From Oscillospiraceae bacterium (lineage in GTDB: Bacteria > Bacillota > Clostridia > Oscillospirales > Oscillospiraceae), in assembly GCA_017549125.1 (NCBI GenBank), contig JAFYVL010000033.1, positions 1 to 34,706 on the forward strand: a stretch of DNA of 34,706 bases, written 5' to 3'. Position numbers and translations under genes: made by a program. Under the pieces are notes generated by a model. The model did no database searches. It had not been told where the DNA came from and saw only the letters and a list, made by a program, of their open reading frames with translations. Each line of letters begins with the position of its first letter. Within the stretch, counting starts at the first letter, position 1. Shown one piece after another: positions 16,757-26,200 of the stretch.

Positions 16757-17296
16757 TTACCCTAAACTTTTCACAAATTCCAAAGCCGCATTGATGCCGG
16801 AAACGATGGTTCGGGAAGATCCGGTAGCACCGGTAATGGAGTCCACCGCTCCCCCATCCTGTTTCACAGCCAGTTCGCCGCTCATGCCGATAAACTGGTC
16901 ACGGAAGGCACGGCCTGCATCGGAATCCTCACCGGCAATAGCGCCGTAGCCGGGACTTTCAGAGCTGCTGACGATCACCAAGCCGGTGATCTGGCCGCTT
17001 CTGTCCACACCCACCATCATATTGATAGGCCCGGCAAAGCCCTGGGGGGCTACCAGCACCGCATAGCCGTATTCGCTTTCATAAGCACCGGTCACAATGC
17101 CCGTATCACCGGTCAGTTCCATCTTTTTGGCGTCGCCCTTCAGCACCTGAGAAACCGCATCATTGGATTTCTCCGCCCGAATGGCCGCAATGCGATCTTT
17201 TGTCAAGGCATTGACACCTGCCAGGGCTGCCGCCACCACAGAGGTAATCACCAACAAGGTAATGGTCAGCCGCAAAATAGACGCTTTCTGTTTCAT
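16757..17296 (-). CDS. rnfG: Rnf complex flavin subunit RnfG
   Basis: A 179-residue subunit with one N-terminal membrane segment (about residues 8-30) and an extracytoplasmic FMN-binding domain. The flavinylation motif SITGATGSS places the FMN-carrying threonine at Thr158. The start at 17296 is chosen because it makes the ATGA overlap with the rnfD stop; an upstream in-frame extension translates to a low-complexity shadow of rnfD. Covalent FMN attachment needs ApbE, which is not encoded in this window. Close upstream and downstream spacing places it firmly in the operon. Confidence 0.95.
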   Translation of the reverse strand: MKQKASILRLTITLLVITSVVAAALAGVNALTKDRIAAIRAEKSNDAVSQVLKGDAKKMELTGDTGIVTGAYESEYGYAVLVAPQGFAGPINMMVGVDRSGQITGLVIVSSSESPGYGAIAGEDSDAGRAFRDQFIGMSGELAVKQDGGAVDSITGATGSSRTIVSGINAALEFVKSLG

Positions 17297-18285
17297 GCCT
17301 TGCTCGCCTCCTTCTTCGGCGCACCGAATTTCTTCGGTCTGCCGATCCGATCCAGCAGAACCACACAGCAATTCATCACCAGGATCGCATAGCTGACACC
17401 TTCCGGGTAGCTGCCGAAATAGCGGATCACCATGGTCAGCACACCACAGCCAATGCCAAATACGATCTGTCCCAGTTTGGTGACCGGGCTGGTCACATAG
17501 TCCGTTGCCATAAAGATGGCGCCCAGCATCAAACCGCCGGAGCAAAGCTGGGCAGCACACCAGGTAAGCCGGTCATTGCCCTGGGGGAACAACAGCGCGA
17601 TCACCGCCACCGTGCCCACAAAGCTCAGAGGGATTCTCAGGGTGATCACCCGGCGCACCATCAGGTACACCAGTCCCAACAGCAACAGCACCACAGAGGT
17701 CTCGCCAATACAGCCCCCTACCCTGCCCAGGAACATATCCAGCACAGAATGGGAGATCGCACCCTCTTTCATAGCCGCCAGAGGGGTTGCGCTGCTGACA
17801 GCATCCACCGTGGGAGCAAGGCTCACAGCCTTGTCAAAACCGGGGGCTGTCCATTGGGTCATAAAGGGCCAGCTGATCATAAACGCACGAGCCGCCAGCG
17901 CAGGATTCACAATATTTCTGCCAATGCCGCCAAAGAGCTGTTTGACCACCACAATGGCAAAGAATCCACCGATCACCACACCCCACAGAGGCACGGTCAC
18001 AGGGCATACAAATGCCAAAAGCACACCGGTGACCATGGCGCTTAAGTCATAGACCCTGCAGGTGAATTTCATGATACGGCTGCACAGCCACTCAAAATAC
18101 ACACAGGATGCCACGCTGACCAAAGTCACCAGCAATGCCCGAAATCCAAAGAAATACACACTGCCGATCAGCGCAGGACACAAGGCGATCAGCACATCAC
18201 GCATAATGGTCTGGGTAGTAAGTTTGGCATGTACATGGGGGGAGCTGGAAATGGTCAGCTCATAGAAATATTTCATTTGTGCCAT
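17293..18285 (-). CDS. rnfD: Rnf complex membrane flavin subunit RnfD
   Basis: A 330-residue integral membrane subunit (NqrB/RnfD family) with about nine to ten predicted spans. It starts ELTISSSPHVHAKLTTQTIM, the usual RnfD opening with the SSPH motif. GRNIVNPALAARAF is strongly conserved in the family. The flavinylation site is SSATPL with Thr167 as the FMN acceptor. Near the C-terminus are MATDYVTSP and IRYFGSYPEGVSYAIL, also family hallmarks. It starts 12 bases after rnfC and overlaps rnfG by four bases. Confidence 0.96.
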   Translation of the reverse strand: MAQMKYFYELTISSSPHVHAKLTTQTIMRDVLIALCPALIGSVYFFGFRALLVTLVSVASCVYFEWLCSRIMKFTCRVYDLSAMVTGVLLAFVCPVTVPLWGVVIGGFFAIVVVKQLFGGIGRNIVNPALAARAFMISWPFMTQWTAPGFDKAVSLAPTVDAVSSATPLAAMKEGAISHSVLDMFLGRVGGCIGETSVVLLLLGLVYLMVRRVITLRIPLSFVGTVAVIALLFPQGNDRLTWCAAQLCSGGLMLGAIFMATDYVTSPVTKLGQIVFGIGCGVLTMVIRYFGSYPEGVSYAILVMNCCVVLLDRIGRPKKFGAPKKEASKA

Positions 18286-18297
18286 ATCTGCTCCTCC

Positions 18298-19614
18298 TTA
18301 TTTTTTTGCTTTGTTCTGGGCATCCCGAATTTGCTGTTTGCCAGCACGGAAGCCCAATACCAGCGGCACACCTGCAGGACACACATAGGCGCAGCTGCCG
18401 CATTCAATACAATCCAGCATATCCAATGCCTTCATTTCCTCTGCATCGCCGGTGTACATGGATTTGTACATCAGCACCGGGGTCAGGTGCATGGGACACA
18501 CATCGATACAACGACCACAGCGGATACACCGGGCGGTATCCACCACGTATTTATTGCTCTTGCCCAAAATGGTCACCGCATTACAGCCCTTGATCACCGG
18601 CACAGCCAGATCATACTGGGCAACACCCATCATAGGGCCACCGGACAGCACTTTATAAGGATTTTCCCGAGTGCCCACCGCTTCCAAAAGGTCATTAAAG
18701 CATGTGCCGATGGGAACTAACAGGTTCTTGGGCTGCATGACGATATCACCGGACACAGTGACGATCCGACGAACCAGGGGCATGCCCGCATAGACCGCAT
18801 CGTGGATGGCCTTACAGGTGGCCGCATTGAACACGGCGCAGCCCACTGCCGCAGGCAGACCACCGGAAGGCACTTGTCTGCCGGTAATGGCCTGGATCAG
18901 CTGTTTCTCTGCGCCCTGGGGGTAGCGTGCAGGCAGAATATCCAACCGGACACCCTGGGGCAAATACTTCTGCAAAGCGGCAATGGCATCGGGCTTATTG
19001 TCCTCAATGCCAATATGGGCTGTTTCCAGACCCAGGATCTTCATGACGATCCCCAAACCGGACAGCACCTGCTCCGGATGCTCCTGGCACAGGCGGTCAT
19101 CGGCGGTGATATAGGGCTCGCACTCAGACACATTCATAATAATGGTATCCACCTTGCCCAGACCGGAGCTGAGCTTCACATGGGTGGGGAAAGTTGCGCC
19201 GCCCATGCCCACCACACCGCACTGGCGAATGATGGCCATCAGTTCCTCGGGGGTTAAGGCATCCACCGCTTCCCGGGTACGGGGTTTAATATCCGGAGAT
19301 TGTTCTCCTTGATGGTCATTTTCAATGACCACGCACATGACCATAGTACCGCTGGTGTGAGGACGGGGTTCTACCGCCTTCACCGTACCGGACACAGGAC
19401 TATGTACCGGCACGCACAGACCTTGGTTATCGCCCAGCATTTGTCCTACCAGTACCCGATCGCCTTTTTTCACGCAAGGCTGGCAGGGCGCACCAATATG
19501 CTGCACCATGGGAACTACCAAAATATCCGGCTCCGGGAACACCTGCACCGGACTGTTTTCAGCATAATGCTTATTCTCTTTGGGATGAATGCCGCCAAAG
19601 ATAGAAAAAGCCAT
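18298..19614 (-). CDS. rnfC: Rnf complex NADH/FMN-binding subunit RnfC
   Basis: A 438-residue peripheral subunit that carries the NAD+ reaction site. The start ATG at 19614 (MAFSIFGGIHP) is preferred to an in-frame GTG three codons earlier because AGAGGTG is correctly spaced for the ATG. An N-terminal barrel-sandwich domain contains VPVHSPVSGTV, then comes the FMN/NADH-binding Rossmann-like part with GVVGMGGATFPTHVKL. Two ferredoxin clusters at about residues 365-425 read CIRCGRCIDVCP and CIECGSCAYVCP. It is the first gene of the operon, behind a promoter at 19678-19706. The C-terminal extension with extra quinone-like repeats found in proteobacterial RnfC is absent, as normal for clostridia. 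Confidence 0.97.
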   Translation of the reverse strand: MAFSIFGGIHPKENKHYAENSPVQVFPEPDILVVPMVQHIGAPCQPCVKKGDRVLVGQMLGDNQGLCVPVHSPVSGTVKAVEPRPHTSGTMVMCVVIENDHQGEQSPDIKPRTREAVDALTPEELMAIIRQCGVVGMGGATFPTHVKLSSGLGKVDTIIMNVSECEPYITADDRLCQEHPEQVLSGLGIVMKILGLETAHIGIEDNKPDAIAALQKYLPQGVRLDILPARYPQGAEKQLIQAITGRQVPSGGLPAAVGCAVFNAATCKAIHDAVYAGMPLVRRIVTVSGDIVMQPKNLLVPIGTCFNDLLEAVGTRENPYKVLSGGPMMGVAQYDLAVPVIKGCNAVTILGKSNKYVVDTARCIRCGRCIDVCPMHLTPVLMYKSMYTGDAEEMKALDMLDCIECGSCAYVCPAGVPLVLGFRAGKQQIRDAQNKAKK

Positions 19615-19677
19615 AAACTTCACCTCTGATGTAATTTTTTAACAATTTTTAACAATTCAACCCTTGTAACAACCCAC

Positions 19678-19706
19678 ATTATACAGCAAAATGTTCAAAA
19701 TGTCCA
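19678..19706 (-). promoter_or_regulatory. Sigma-A promoter of the rnf operon
   Basis: On the minus strand, TGGACA (19706-19701), a 17-base spacer, TATAAT (19683-19678). The untranslated leader of about 60 bases is AT-rich with two TTGTTAAAAA-like repeats. Confidence 0.75.
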
Positions 19707-19710
19707 CCAC

Positions 19711-19879
19711 AATTTCCATTTGTCGTTGTAGTTATTTCGATGCGCCGTAGGGGATGGGTTCACCCCTCCCGCAACCGTCGATACCAACCGCAGTACAGTC
19801 TTTAACTGCCCGGGAGGGTTAAAACCCTCCCCTACAATGGATTTTTGTTTATTTTTAGCAGTGCGATAAATTGGAATTA
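19711..19879. repeat. Palindromic repeat with AATTCCAATTTATCG-type ends
   Basis: Left end AATTTCCATTTGTCG (19711-19725) and right end CGATAAATTGGAATTA (19864-19879) are imperfect inverted repeats. Inside, GTAGGGGATGGGTTCACC (from 19747) pairs imperfectly with GGTTAAAACCCTCCCCTAC (to 19834), each arm itself a small hairpin. It has no coding capacity. It fills the space between two divergent promoters, four bases from each -35 box. Confidence 0.75.
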
Positions 19880-19883
19880 GTGT

Positions 19884-19912
19884 TTGTCAAATTTGGTCAG
19901 ATGTGTTATACT
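19884..19912 (+). promoter_or_regulatory. Sigma-A promoter of the cysteine desulfidase gene
   Basis: TTGTCA (19884-19889), a 17-base spacer, TATACT (19907-19912). The start codon follows 32 bases later, with AAAGGAG upstream. Confidence 0.8.
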
Positions 19913-19944
19913 GTTCTAAATAGCAAACACAAAGGAGCATTACC

Positions 19945-21237
19945 ATGGAACAAGCCCTTTACAACACCTATGTGGATATTCTGAAAACCCAGTTAGTACC
20001 TGCGATGGGTTGTACCGAGCCCATCGCTGTGGCATACGCCGCCGCTCTGGCCGCCCGAGCCCTGCGGAAAGCGGACGGTGGTCGGGAATTTATCCGCAAT
20101 GTACATATCTGCGTCAGCAGTAATATCATCAAGAATGTAAAAAGCGTGATCGTGCCCAACACCGACGGACTCCACGGATTGGAAGCCGCCGCTGCTGCCG
20201 GCATCGTGGCCGGTGACCCGGACAGCAAGCTGTTGGTCATCTCCCAGGTTTCGGATGCCCAGAAGGAGCAGATCCGGGATTTCCTGCAGGACGCAGAATT
20301 CACCGTTGTGGAATCTGATTCCGGTGAGCTGTTTGACATCCTCATTACCTTGTCTTCTGCTTCCCACACCGCCCAGGCTCGCATTGCCGGCACTCACACC
20401 AATGTGGTGCGCATCGCCAGCAACGGCACTACGGAATTCGAAAAGACCATGGCGCCGGAAGCCAACGAAGAACACAGCCAGTTGGAGGCTCTGCAGATCG
20501 ATAAGATCGTAGAATTTGCCCAAACTGTGGATATTGCAGATGTGCAAGAGACTTTGGATCGTCAGATCCAATGCAATATGGCCATTGCCCAGGAAGGTCT
20601 GACCAATTCCTATGGCGCAAGAATCGGCCAGGTGCTGCTGAAGGCCCGTGGCAACGACCCGGTCACCCGTGCTAAGGCCTATGCCGCCGCCGCATCCGAT
20701 GCCCGCATGGGCGGTTGCGAAAAGCCCGTGGTCATCAACTCCGGCTCCGGCAACCAGGGCATCACCACCTCCATTCCCGTGGTGATCTACGCAGAACATC
20801 TGGGCTCTACCCAGGAGCAGCTATACCGGGCATTGGTAATTTCCAATTTGGTCACCCTCCACTTGAAATGCGGTATCGGCCCTCTGTCCGCCTATTGCGG
20901 CGCCATCAGCGCCGGCTGTGGCGCAGCTGCCGGTGTCACCTACCTCTATGGCGGTGGCTTTAAAGAGATCGCCCACACGGTGGTCAACGCTCTGGCCATT
21001 AACTCCGGTGTGATCTGCGACGGCGCAAAGGCAAGCTGTGCAGCAAAGATCGCCTCTGCAGTAGAAGCGGGTCTTTTGGGCATGGAAATGTACCGCCAGG
21101 GCAGTCAGTTCCACGGCGGTGACGGCATCGTCAGCAAGGGTGTGGAAAACACCATCCGCAACGTCAGCCAGTTAGCCAGCGAAGGCATGCGCAAAACCGA
21201 CACCGAGATCATCAAGATCATGCTGGCACAAACCTAA
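19945..21237 (+). CDS. L-cysteine desulfidase / CyuA family (UPF0597) protein
   Basis: A 430-residue cytoplasmic iron-sulfur lyase of the CyuA/CdsB family, also called UPF0597 and distantly related to serine dehydratase alpha chains. Known members split L-cysteine to pyruvate, ammonia and sulfide. Visible signatures are PAMGCTEPIAVAYAAA near the N-terminus (Cys23), NSGSGNQGITTSIPV in the centre, and the C-terminal Cys group LKCGIGPLSAYCGAISAGCG and ICDGAKASC, which supplies candidate [4Fe-4S] ligands. Length is typical. It is a single gene with its own promoter and terminator, divergent from rnf. The substrate could also be serine or another beta-substituted amino acid; cysteine is favoured by family knowledge only. 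Confidence 0.87.
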   Translation: MEQALYNTYVDILKTQLVPAMGCTEPIAVAYAAALAARALRKADGGREFIRNVHICVSSNIIKNVKSVIVPNTDGLHGLEAAAAAGIVAGDPDSKLLVISQVSDAQKEQIRDFLQDAEFTVVESDSGELFDILITLSSASHTAQARIAGTHTNVVRIASNGTTEFEKTMAPEANEEHSQLEALQIDKIVEFAQTVDIADVQETLDRQIQCNMAIAQEGLTNSYGARIGQVLLKARGNDPVTRAKAYAAAASDARMGGCEKPVVINSGSGNQGITTSIPVVIYAEHLGSTQEQLYRALVISNLVTLHLKCGIGPLSAYCGAISAGCGAAAGVTYLYGGGFKEIAHTVVNALAINSGVICDGAKASCAAKIASAVEAGLLGMEMYRQGSQFHGGDGIVSKGVENTIRNVSQLASEGMRKTDTEIIKIMLAQT

Positions 21238-21246
21238 TAAAACAGC

Positions 21247-21274
21247 AATCCCTGGAACGAAAGTTCCAGGGATT
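21247..21274. terminator. Bidirectional terminator between convergent genes
   Basis: Perfect 12-bp stem AATCCCTGGAAC / GTTCCAGGGATT with a GAAA loop, between the cysteine desulfidase gene and guaB. T-rich on the plus side (TTATT), weaker on the minus side (GCTGTT). Confidence 0.8.
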
Positions 21275-21284
21275 TATTCATTGA

Positions 21285-22787
21285 TTATTTTGCGGGGCTG
21301 GAGGTGCGCAGCTGGACATCATGGTAGCCACCCTCGATGATGGAGGTGGAGGAAACCAGCGTCAGCTTGGCATTCTTCTGCAGGTCGGGCAAGTTCAGCA
21401 CACCACAGTTGCACATGGTGGACTTGACCTTGTAGAGGCTGTTTGCCACATTATCGTGGAGAGAGCCTGCGTAAGTAACATAGGAGTCAACGCCTTCCTC
21501 GAAGCTGAGCTTGGATGCGCCGCCCAGGTCATAACGCTGCCAGTTACGGGCACGGTTAGAGCCCTCGCCCCAGTACTCCTTCATGTATGCGCCATTGACC
21601 ATGACCTTGGGAGTGGGAGACTCGTCGAAACGAGCAAAGTATCTGCCCAGCATCATGAAGTCTGCGCCCATGGCCAGAGCCAGGGTCATGTGGTAATCGT
21701 GAACGATACCGCCGTCGGAGCAGATGGGCACATAGATGCCGGTCTCCTTGAAGTATTCGTCACGGGCTGCGGCAACCTCGATCAGAGCAGTTGCCTGACC
21801 TCTGCCGATACCCTTGGTCTCACGGGTAATACAGATAGAGCCGCCACCGATACCGACCTTCACAAAGTCAGCACCAGCCTTTGCCAGGAACAGGAAACCA
21901 TCTCTGTCAACTACGTTACCGGCACCGATCTTAACTGTATCGCCATAGTTCTCACGAACCCAGGCGATGGTCTTTTCCTGCCAACAGGTGTAACCCTCAG
22001 AGGAGTCGATACACAGAACGTCTGCGCCAGCCTCCAGCAGAGCGGGAATACGCTGGGCATAGTCACGGGTATTGATACCTGCGCCTACCAGGTAACGCTT
22101 TGCCTGGTCCAACAGTTCCAGGGGATGTGCCTTGTGGGAAGAATAGTCCTTACGGAAGACGAAGTACATCAGATGATCGTCCTCGTCCACGATGGGCAAG
22201 CTGTTGAGCTTGTTCTCCCAGATAATATCATTGGCTTCCTTCAGAGAAGTGCCCAAAGGAGCGGTGATCAGCTTTGCACGGGGGGTCATGAAGGTCTCAA
22301 CAGCCTCGTTGCCCTCCATACGGCTCACACGGTAGTCACGGCTGGTGACAATGCCCAGCAGCTTGCCGTTTGCAGTACCGTCATCGGTAATGGCCACAGT
22401 AGAGAAGCCGTTCTCTTCCTTCAGAGCCAGCACATCCCGCAGCGTGTGGGCAGGTGTCAGGTTGGAGGCAGAAGCCACAAAACCGGCCTTATAGCCCTTG
22501 ACCTTGGCTACCATAGCAGCCTGGGATTCAATGCTCTGAGAACCGAAGATGAAGCTCAAACCGCCCTCCTTTGCCAAGGCAATTGCCAAGGTATCATTGG
22601 AAACGGACTGCATAATGGCGGAAGTCATGGGGATGTTCAAGCTGATTGCAGGTTCTTCACCCTTACGGTACTTGACCAAGGGTGTACGCAGAGAAACGCG
22701 GTCGGGAATGCAATCCTCAGAAGAGTATCCGGGGATCAGCAAGTACTCACTAAAGGTGCGGCTGGGCTCAGAATAATAGAATGCCAT
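21285..22787 (-). CDS. guaB: IMP dehydrogenase, Tritrichomonas-like type
   Basis: A 500-residue enzyme oxidising IMP to XMP with NAD+, the first committed step to GTP. The barrel is interrupted by two CBS domains at about residues 105-220 ([21 protein letters not shown] and [21 protein letters not shown] regions). The K+/active-site loop reads [20 protein letters not shown], with catalytic Cys319; Asp261 lies in CIDSSEG; the mobile flap [17 protein letters not shown] supplies Arg418 and Tyr419; Glu431 follows in FEEGVDSYV. This is not the flap usual in bacterial GuaB, where the text near it is YRGMGSLGAM-like, but the form known from the protozoan Tritrichomonas foetus, and the residue numbers coincide. 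It is a single gene, with GGAGG upstream, a promoter at 22837-22865 and no visible riboswitch. Confidence 0.95.
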   Translation of the reverse strand: MAFYYSEPSRTFSEYLLIPGYSSEDCIPDRVSLRTPLVKYRKGEEPAISLNIPMTSAIMQSVSNDTLAIALAKEGGLSFIFGSQSIESQAAMVAKVKGYKAGFVASASNLTPAHTLRDVLALKEENGFSTVAITDDGTANGKLLGIVTSRDYRVSRMEGNEAVETFMTPRAKLITAPLGTSLKEANDIIWENKLNSLPIVDEDDHLMYFVFRKDYSSHKAHPLELLDQAKRYLVGAGINTRDYAQRIPALLEAGADVLCIDSSEGYTCWQEKTIAWVRENYGDTVKIGAGNVVDRDGFLFLAKAGADFVKVGIGGGSICITRETKGIGRGQATALIEVAAARDEYFKETGIYVPICSDGGIVHDYHMTLALAMGADFMMLGRYFARFDESPTPKVMVNGAYMKEYWGEGSNRARNWQRYDLGGASKLSFEEGVDSYVTYAGSLHDNVANSLYKVKSTMCNCGVLNLPDLQKNAKLTLVSSTSIIEGGYHDVQLRTSSPAK

Positions 22788-22836
22788 AATGTTTCCTCCG
22801 TTTTATGTTTTATAGTATCCCATAATAGTTTTCATT

Positions 22837-22865
22837 ATTATAGTCCAACCTGCGCTGACTTGCAA
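22837..22865 (-). promoter_or_regulatory. Sigma-A promoter of guaB
   Basis: On the minus strand, TTGCAA (22865-22860), a 17-base spacer, TATAAT (22842-22837). The leader of about 45 bases is too short for a purine riboswitch. Confidence 0.78.
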
Positions 22866-22985
22866 CTGTTATTTGTGATAAATTTCATCATTTTTTTCAT
22901 GCCGAAATTGTGAAGCAAGAAAAGGCACCGATCAGGGTCTGCAACACCTGTATTATGTGTGAAGAATTTTCATTTTGTCGCTTTG

Positions 22986-23162
22986 CCTTCCCCCTTGGGG
23001 AAGGTGGCCGAACGCAGGCGCAGCCAAGTGAGGTCGGATGAGGTTTCCGCAGTACGAATTCGCCTTAACGCTAACAAATACACGCCTTTGTACCGCAACC
23101 TCATCCGTCAAAAAATCGGTTGCGAAGAGCCGATTTTTTGCCACCTTCCCCAAAGGGGAAGG
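22986..23162. repeat. 177-bp MITE-like element of nested palindromes
   Basis: Terminal inverted repeats are CCTTCCCCCTTGGGGAAGG plus TGGC (22986-23008) and GCCACCTTCCCC plus AAAGGGGAAGG (23140-23162). Nested inside are CGGATGAGGTT (23035-23045) paired with AACCTCATCCG (23097-23107), and a hairpin AAAAAATCGG (23110-23119)/CCGATTTTTT (23130-23139). There is no gene in 22866-23201. Confidence 0.85.
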
Positions 23163-23166
23163 TATA

Positions 23167-23196
23167 GAAAAAGGCACTGGCCGAAGCCAGTGCCTT
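23167..23196 (-). terminator. Intrinsic terminator of the beta-helix protein gene
   Basis: On the minus strand, AAGGCACTGGC - TTCG - GCCAGTGCCTT followed by TTT, six bases after the stop codon. Confidence 0.93.
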
Positions 23197-23201
23197 CATA
23201 G

Positions 23202-26200
23202 TTATGCTGTTGCTTCTACAGGAGCCCAATCCTTAATGTTATTGGTCTCGCCCAGCCATGCGGACATAATATCAGCATACTGTGCATACAGGCCGTAAAC
23301 TGCACTCTTCTGATCATCGTTCAGATCGGTCAACTCATTGACTTCCTTAATGGTGCTCTTCATCGTGGTAGTTCTGGCGCTGGTGGTAGCTTCCACTTCC
23401 TGACCGTCAATATTAAGGATCAGGAATGCTTCACCATAAATGGTCATCTCGCCACCGTTGTTTGCCATGATACTATGCAGACGCAGGGTCATACCCTTGT
23501 CGAAGCCGGCAGAAGTACGAGTGCTGACGCAATTCTCATCGACCCACATATGGAAGCCACGTGAAACGACCGCACTCTGCACCACTTCGTCGCCATCGAA
23601 CACAGCCTTATAACCCAAAGCATCCTTCTTGGCATCCAGGCTAACCGCAGCAATACGTGCCATGTAACGGTGAGCGGAGTAGCTGCCGTCCTCGTTCTGC
23701 AGAGTCACGAAGTGCAGAGTATCGGAACCAATGACAGTATGGGTAATATACTCCATAATGCCGTTAATCTCGCCGCTAAACTTACCACACTTGCTTGCAT
23801 CGTATAATTTGTTGGCCCCATCTGCCAGATACAGGGTTACGCCCTCGGCCACAGTTGCATTGGCAACGGTCTTGCCGTTCAGGTTCAGCACAGCATCAAT
23901 GGACAGAACACCTGCATTTTCCAGATCGGCATTTACAGTATAGTAGGAAACACCAGACTTAGCCTCTGCGCTGATAGCGGTCAGGTCTGCACCGCCACAG
24001 GTCACATCGTGGTTTGCGTTGAAGCCCTGGATTGCAGCATTGTCTGCATACAGATCGCCTTCACGCTCGGTCAGAACATAACCGGTGCTGTTCATGTAGA
24101 TAAAGCCACGGTTGGTATCATTGACACCGGCAGCCAGCTTGCCTGCACCGGTGAGCTTGATCTCTTCCTTGTCTGTATTCAGACCAATGGAAGCATAACG
24201 GGTCATAGCGATACCGGAAACGGTGGGCAGACCCTCTTCCTCACGGTTTGCAACCTCGGTCAGAGCAGAAATATCCACCATTGCGTCTGCATTCTCGGTC
24301 ACATCCAGGATGATGCCGTTGGTCAGAGCAGCGGTACCATTGTAACGCTCATTGCCGTTGAATTCCTTGTCCAGCTTCACAGCACCAACCAGGCTCAAGC
24401 TGCCATGGTTGTGAATGGTGGTGCCCTGGGTGCCCCAGTTTACGAAGGTGGAATCCTTCACAGTAACTACACCGTTCTTGGCAACATGCAGAACACGGCC
24501 GTTTGCACCGCCGCAGGTCTTTGCAGTTACGTTCTCGATGGTAGCATTGGCATTGCCGATATACAGCGCACCGCCATTAACTGCATTACCGCCGATCAGA
24601 GTAGTACCATTGAAGCTTGCCTCGTTGGGAGTACGCTCAGTACTTACCACAACGTCGCCTTCCTTCACTTCATCGACCTTATCATTACCCCAGGCAATGC
24701 AGATGTTACCGCCGTTGCCGTCCATGCGCTTGCCACCCTCGCTGATCAGCTTGGTGTCACCCACGTTACGGCCATACTGTGCGACCATGGCCTTGTATGC
24801 ATCGTCGCCGGTAGTGGTCTCGTACAGTCTGCCACCCTGGGCTACAGAGTAAGTACCGCCAACGAAGTTGATCTTGTAGTTGCCTTCCATGTAGACATTG
24901 CCGCCGTTTTTATTGGCCTGACCGTTATCACAGGTCACATTCTCCAGCTTCACAACACCAACCTTGGCGATGTACAGGTTACCGCCGTTGGTTTCCGCAG
25001 TACCATTGGCAACGGTAGTGCCGCTGATGGTCAGTCTGCGGGTAGCGGTCATGCTGGAGTGGGTGGAGTAAATGTTACCGCCATTGTTAGCTGCACCGCC
25101 GGTGATAGAACCGCCAGTGAACTTAACAGTAGGAACATTATATGTGTAGATGTTACCACCGGCACCGATAGCAACACCGTTCTCGATGATCACATCGGTA
25201 GCCAGCAGCTGTGCACCGGTGTTTCTCATAGAGATATTGCCGCCATTGTTAGCTGTACCGCCGGAAAGGGTAGTACCCTCCAGGGTCAGATCGATAGCAT
25301 CCGCAAAAATATTACCGCCGTTAACATTAGCCTTACCACCGGAAATGGTGATCGCACCAATGGACAGGTCGGAATGCACATACAGGTTGCCGCCGTTGTT
25401 ATGAGCAACACCGTCGGTGACCTGGATTGCAAAGCCTTCTGTGGTTACATCAGCAGCAATATAGATATTACCGCCGTCGTTGGCTTCACCCAGAGTAACC
25501 GTACCGCTCTTGAGATTCAGATTGCTGCCGGAATCCACATAGATGTTACCGCCGTTACCCCAAGTGATGGTCTCGGTGGGGTTACCCTCGGCATCGACAC
25601 CGATTTCCACCAGCTTAGCCAGACCGCCGGTCACAGTAGTGCCGTCCAAGGTAAAGGTATTAGCCTTATCTGCGCTGCTCTCTACATAGATATTACCACC
25701 CTTGGAGGTAGCAACACCATTGGAGATCGTACCACCCTTCAGGCCGGTAGTGGGGTTAGTCTGATAGGATGCGATATTGCCGCCCATAGCAGCCTTACCG
25801 CCGGTGACCAGAGCGTTGTCGCTCATAGCAAATACGCAACCGTTGGTGGTGTTCTGCAGGTAGATGTTACCGCCCTTTTCGGTAGCAACGCCATTCTGCA
25901 CAGTACCACCGGAGATGGTCAGATCCACCCTGCGGTTTGCACTCTGATCATCCTTAATATAACTGCCGTTGGCAGCAATGTTACCGCCGTTTACAGCAGA
26001 GCCGTCCTTAATGATACCGCCGTAAATGTTCAGCGCACCACCAAGTACATAGATGTTACCACCGTCAGCAGTAGCCTTACCACCTTCGATAGTACCACCG
26101 AACAGATTAAATGTACCCACATGGGTGGCAGAGCCCTGGTAAGACTTAACCAGCACATTACCACCATAGCCTACATTGGGGCTGCCGGTAGTAATGGTAC

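Noticed and set aside
17297-17560. 88-residue N-terminal extension of RnfG
   Set aside because: It overlaps rnfD in another frame, is Cys/Gly/Arg-rich nonsense, and the ATGA junction with rnfD gives the standard RnfG start.
22788-22865. Purine riboswitch upstream of guaB
   Set aside because: The leader after the promoter is only about 45 bases and lacks the three-way-junction elements; the same holds for the 24-base gap before the purine permease.
21321-22913. 530-residue plus-strand frame over guaB
   Set aside because: Antisense to a clear IMP dehydrogenase and continues through its promoter; composition typical of a shadow frame.
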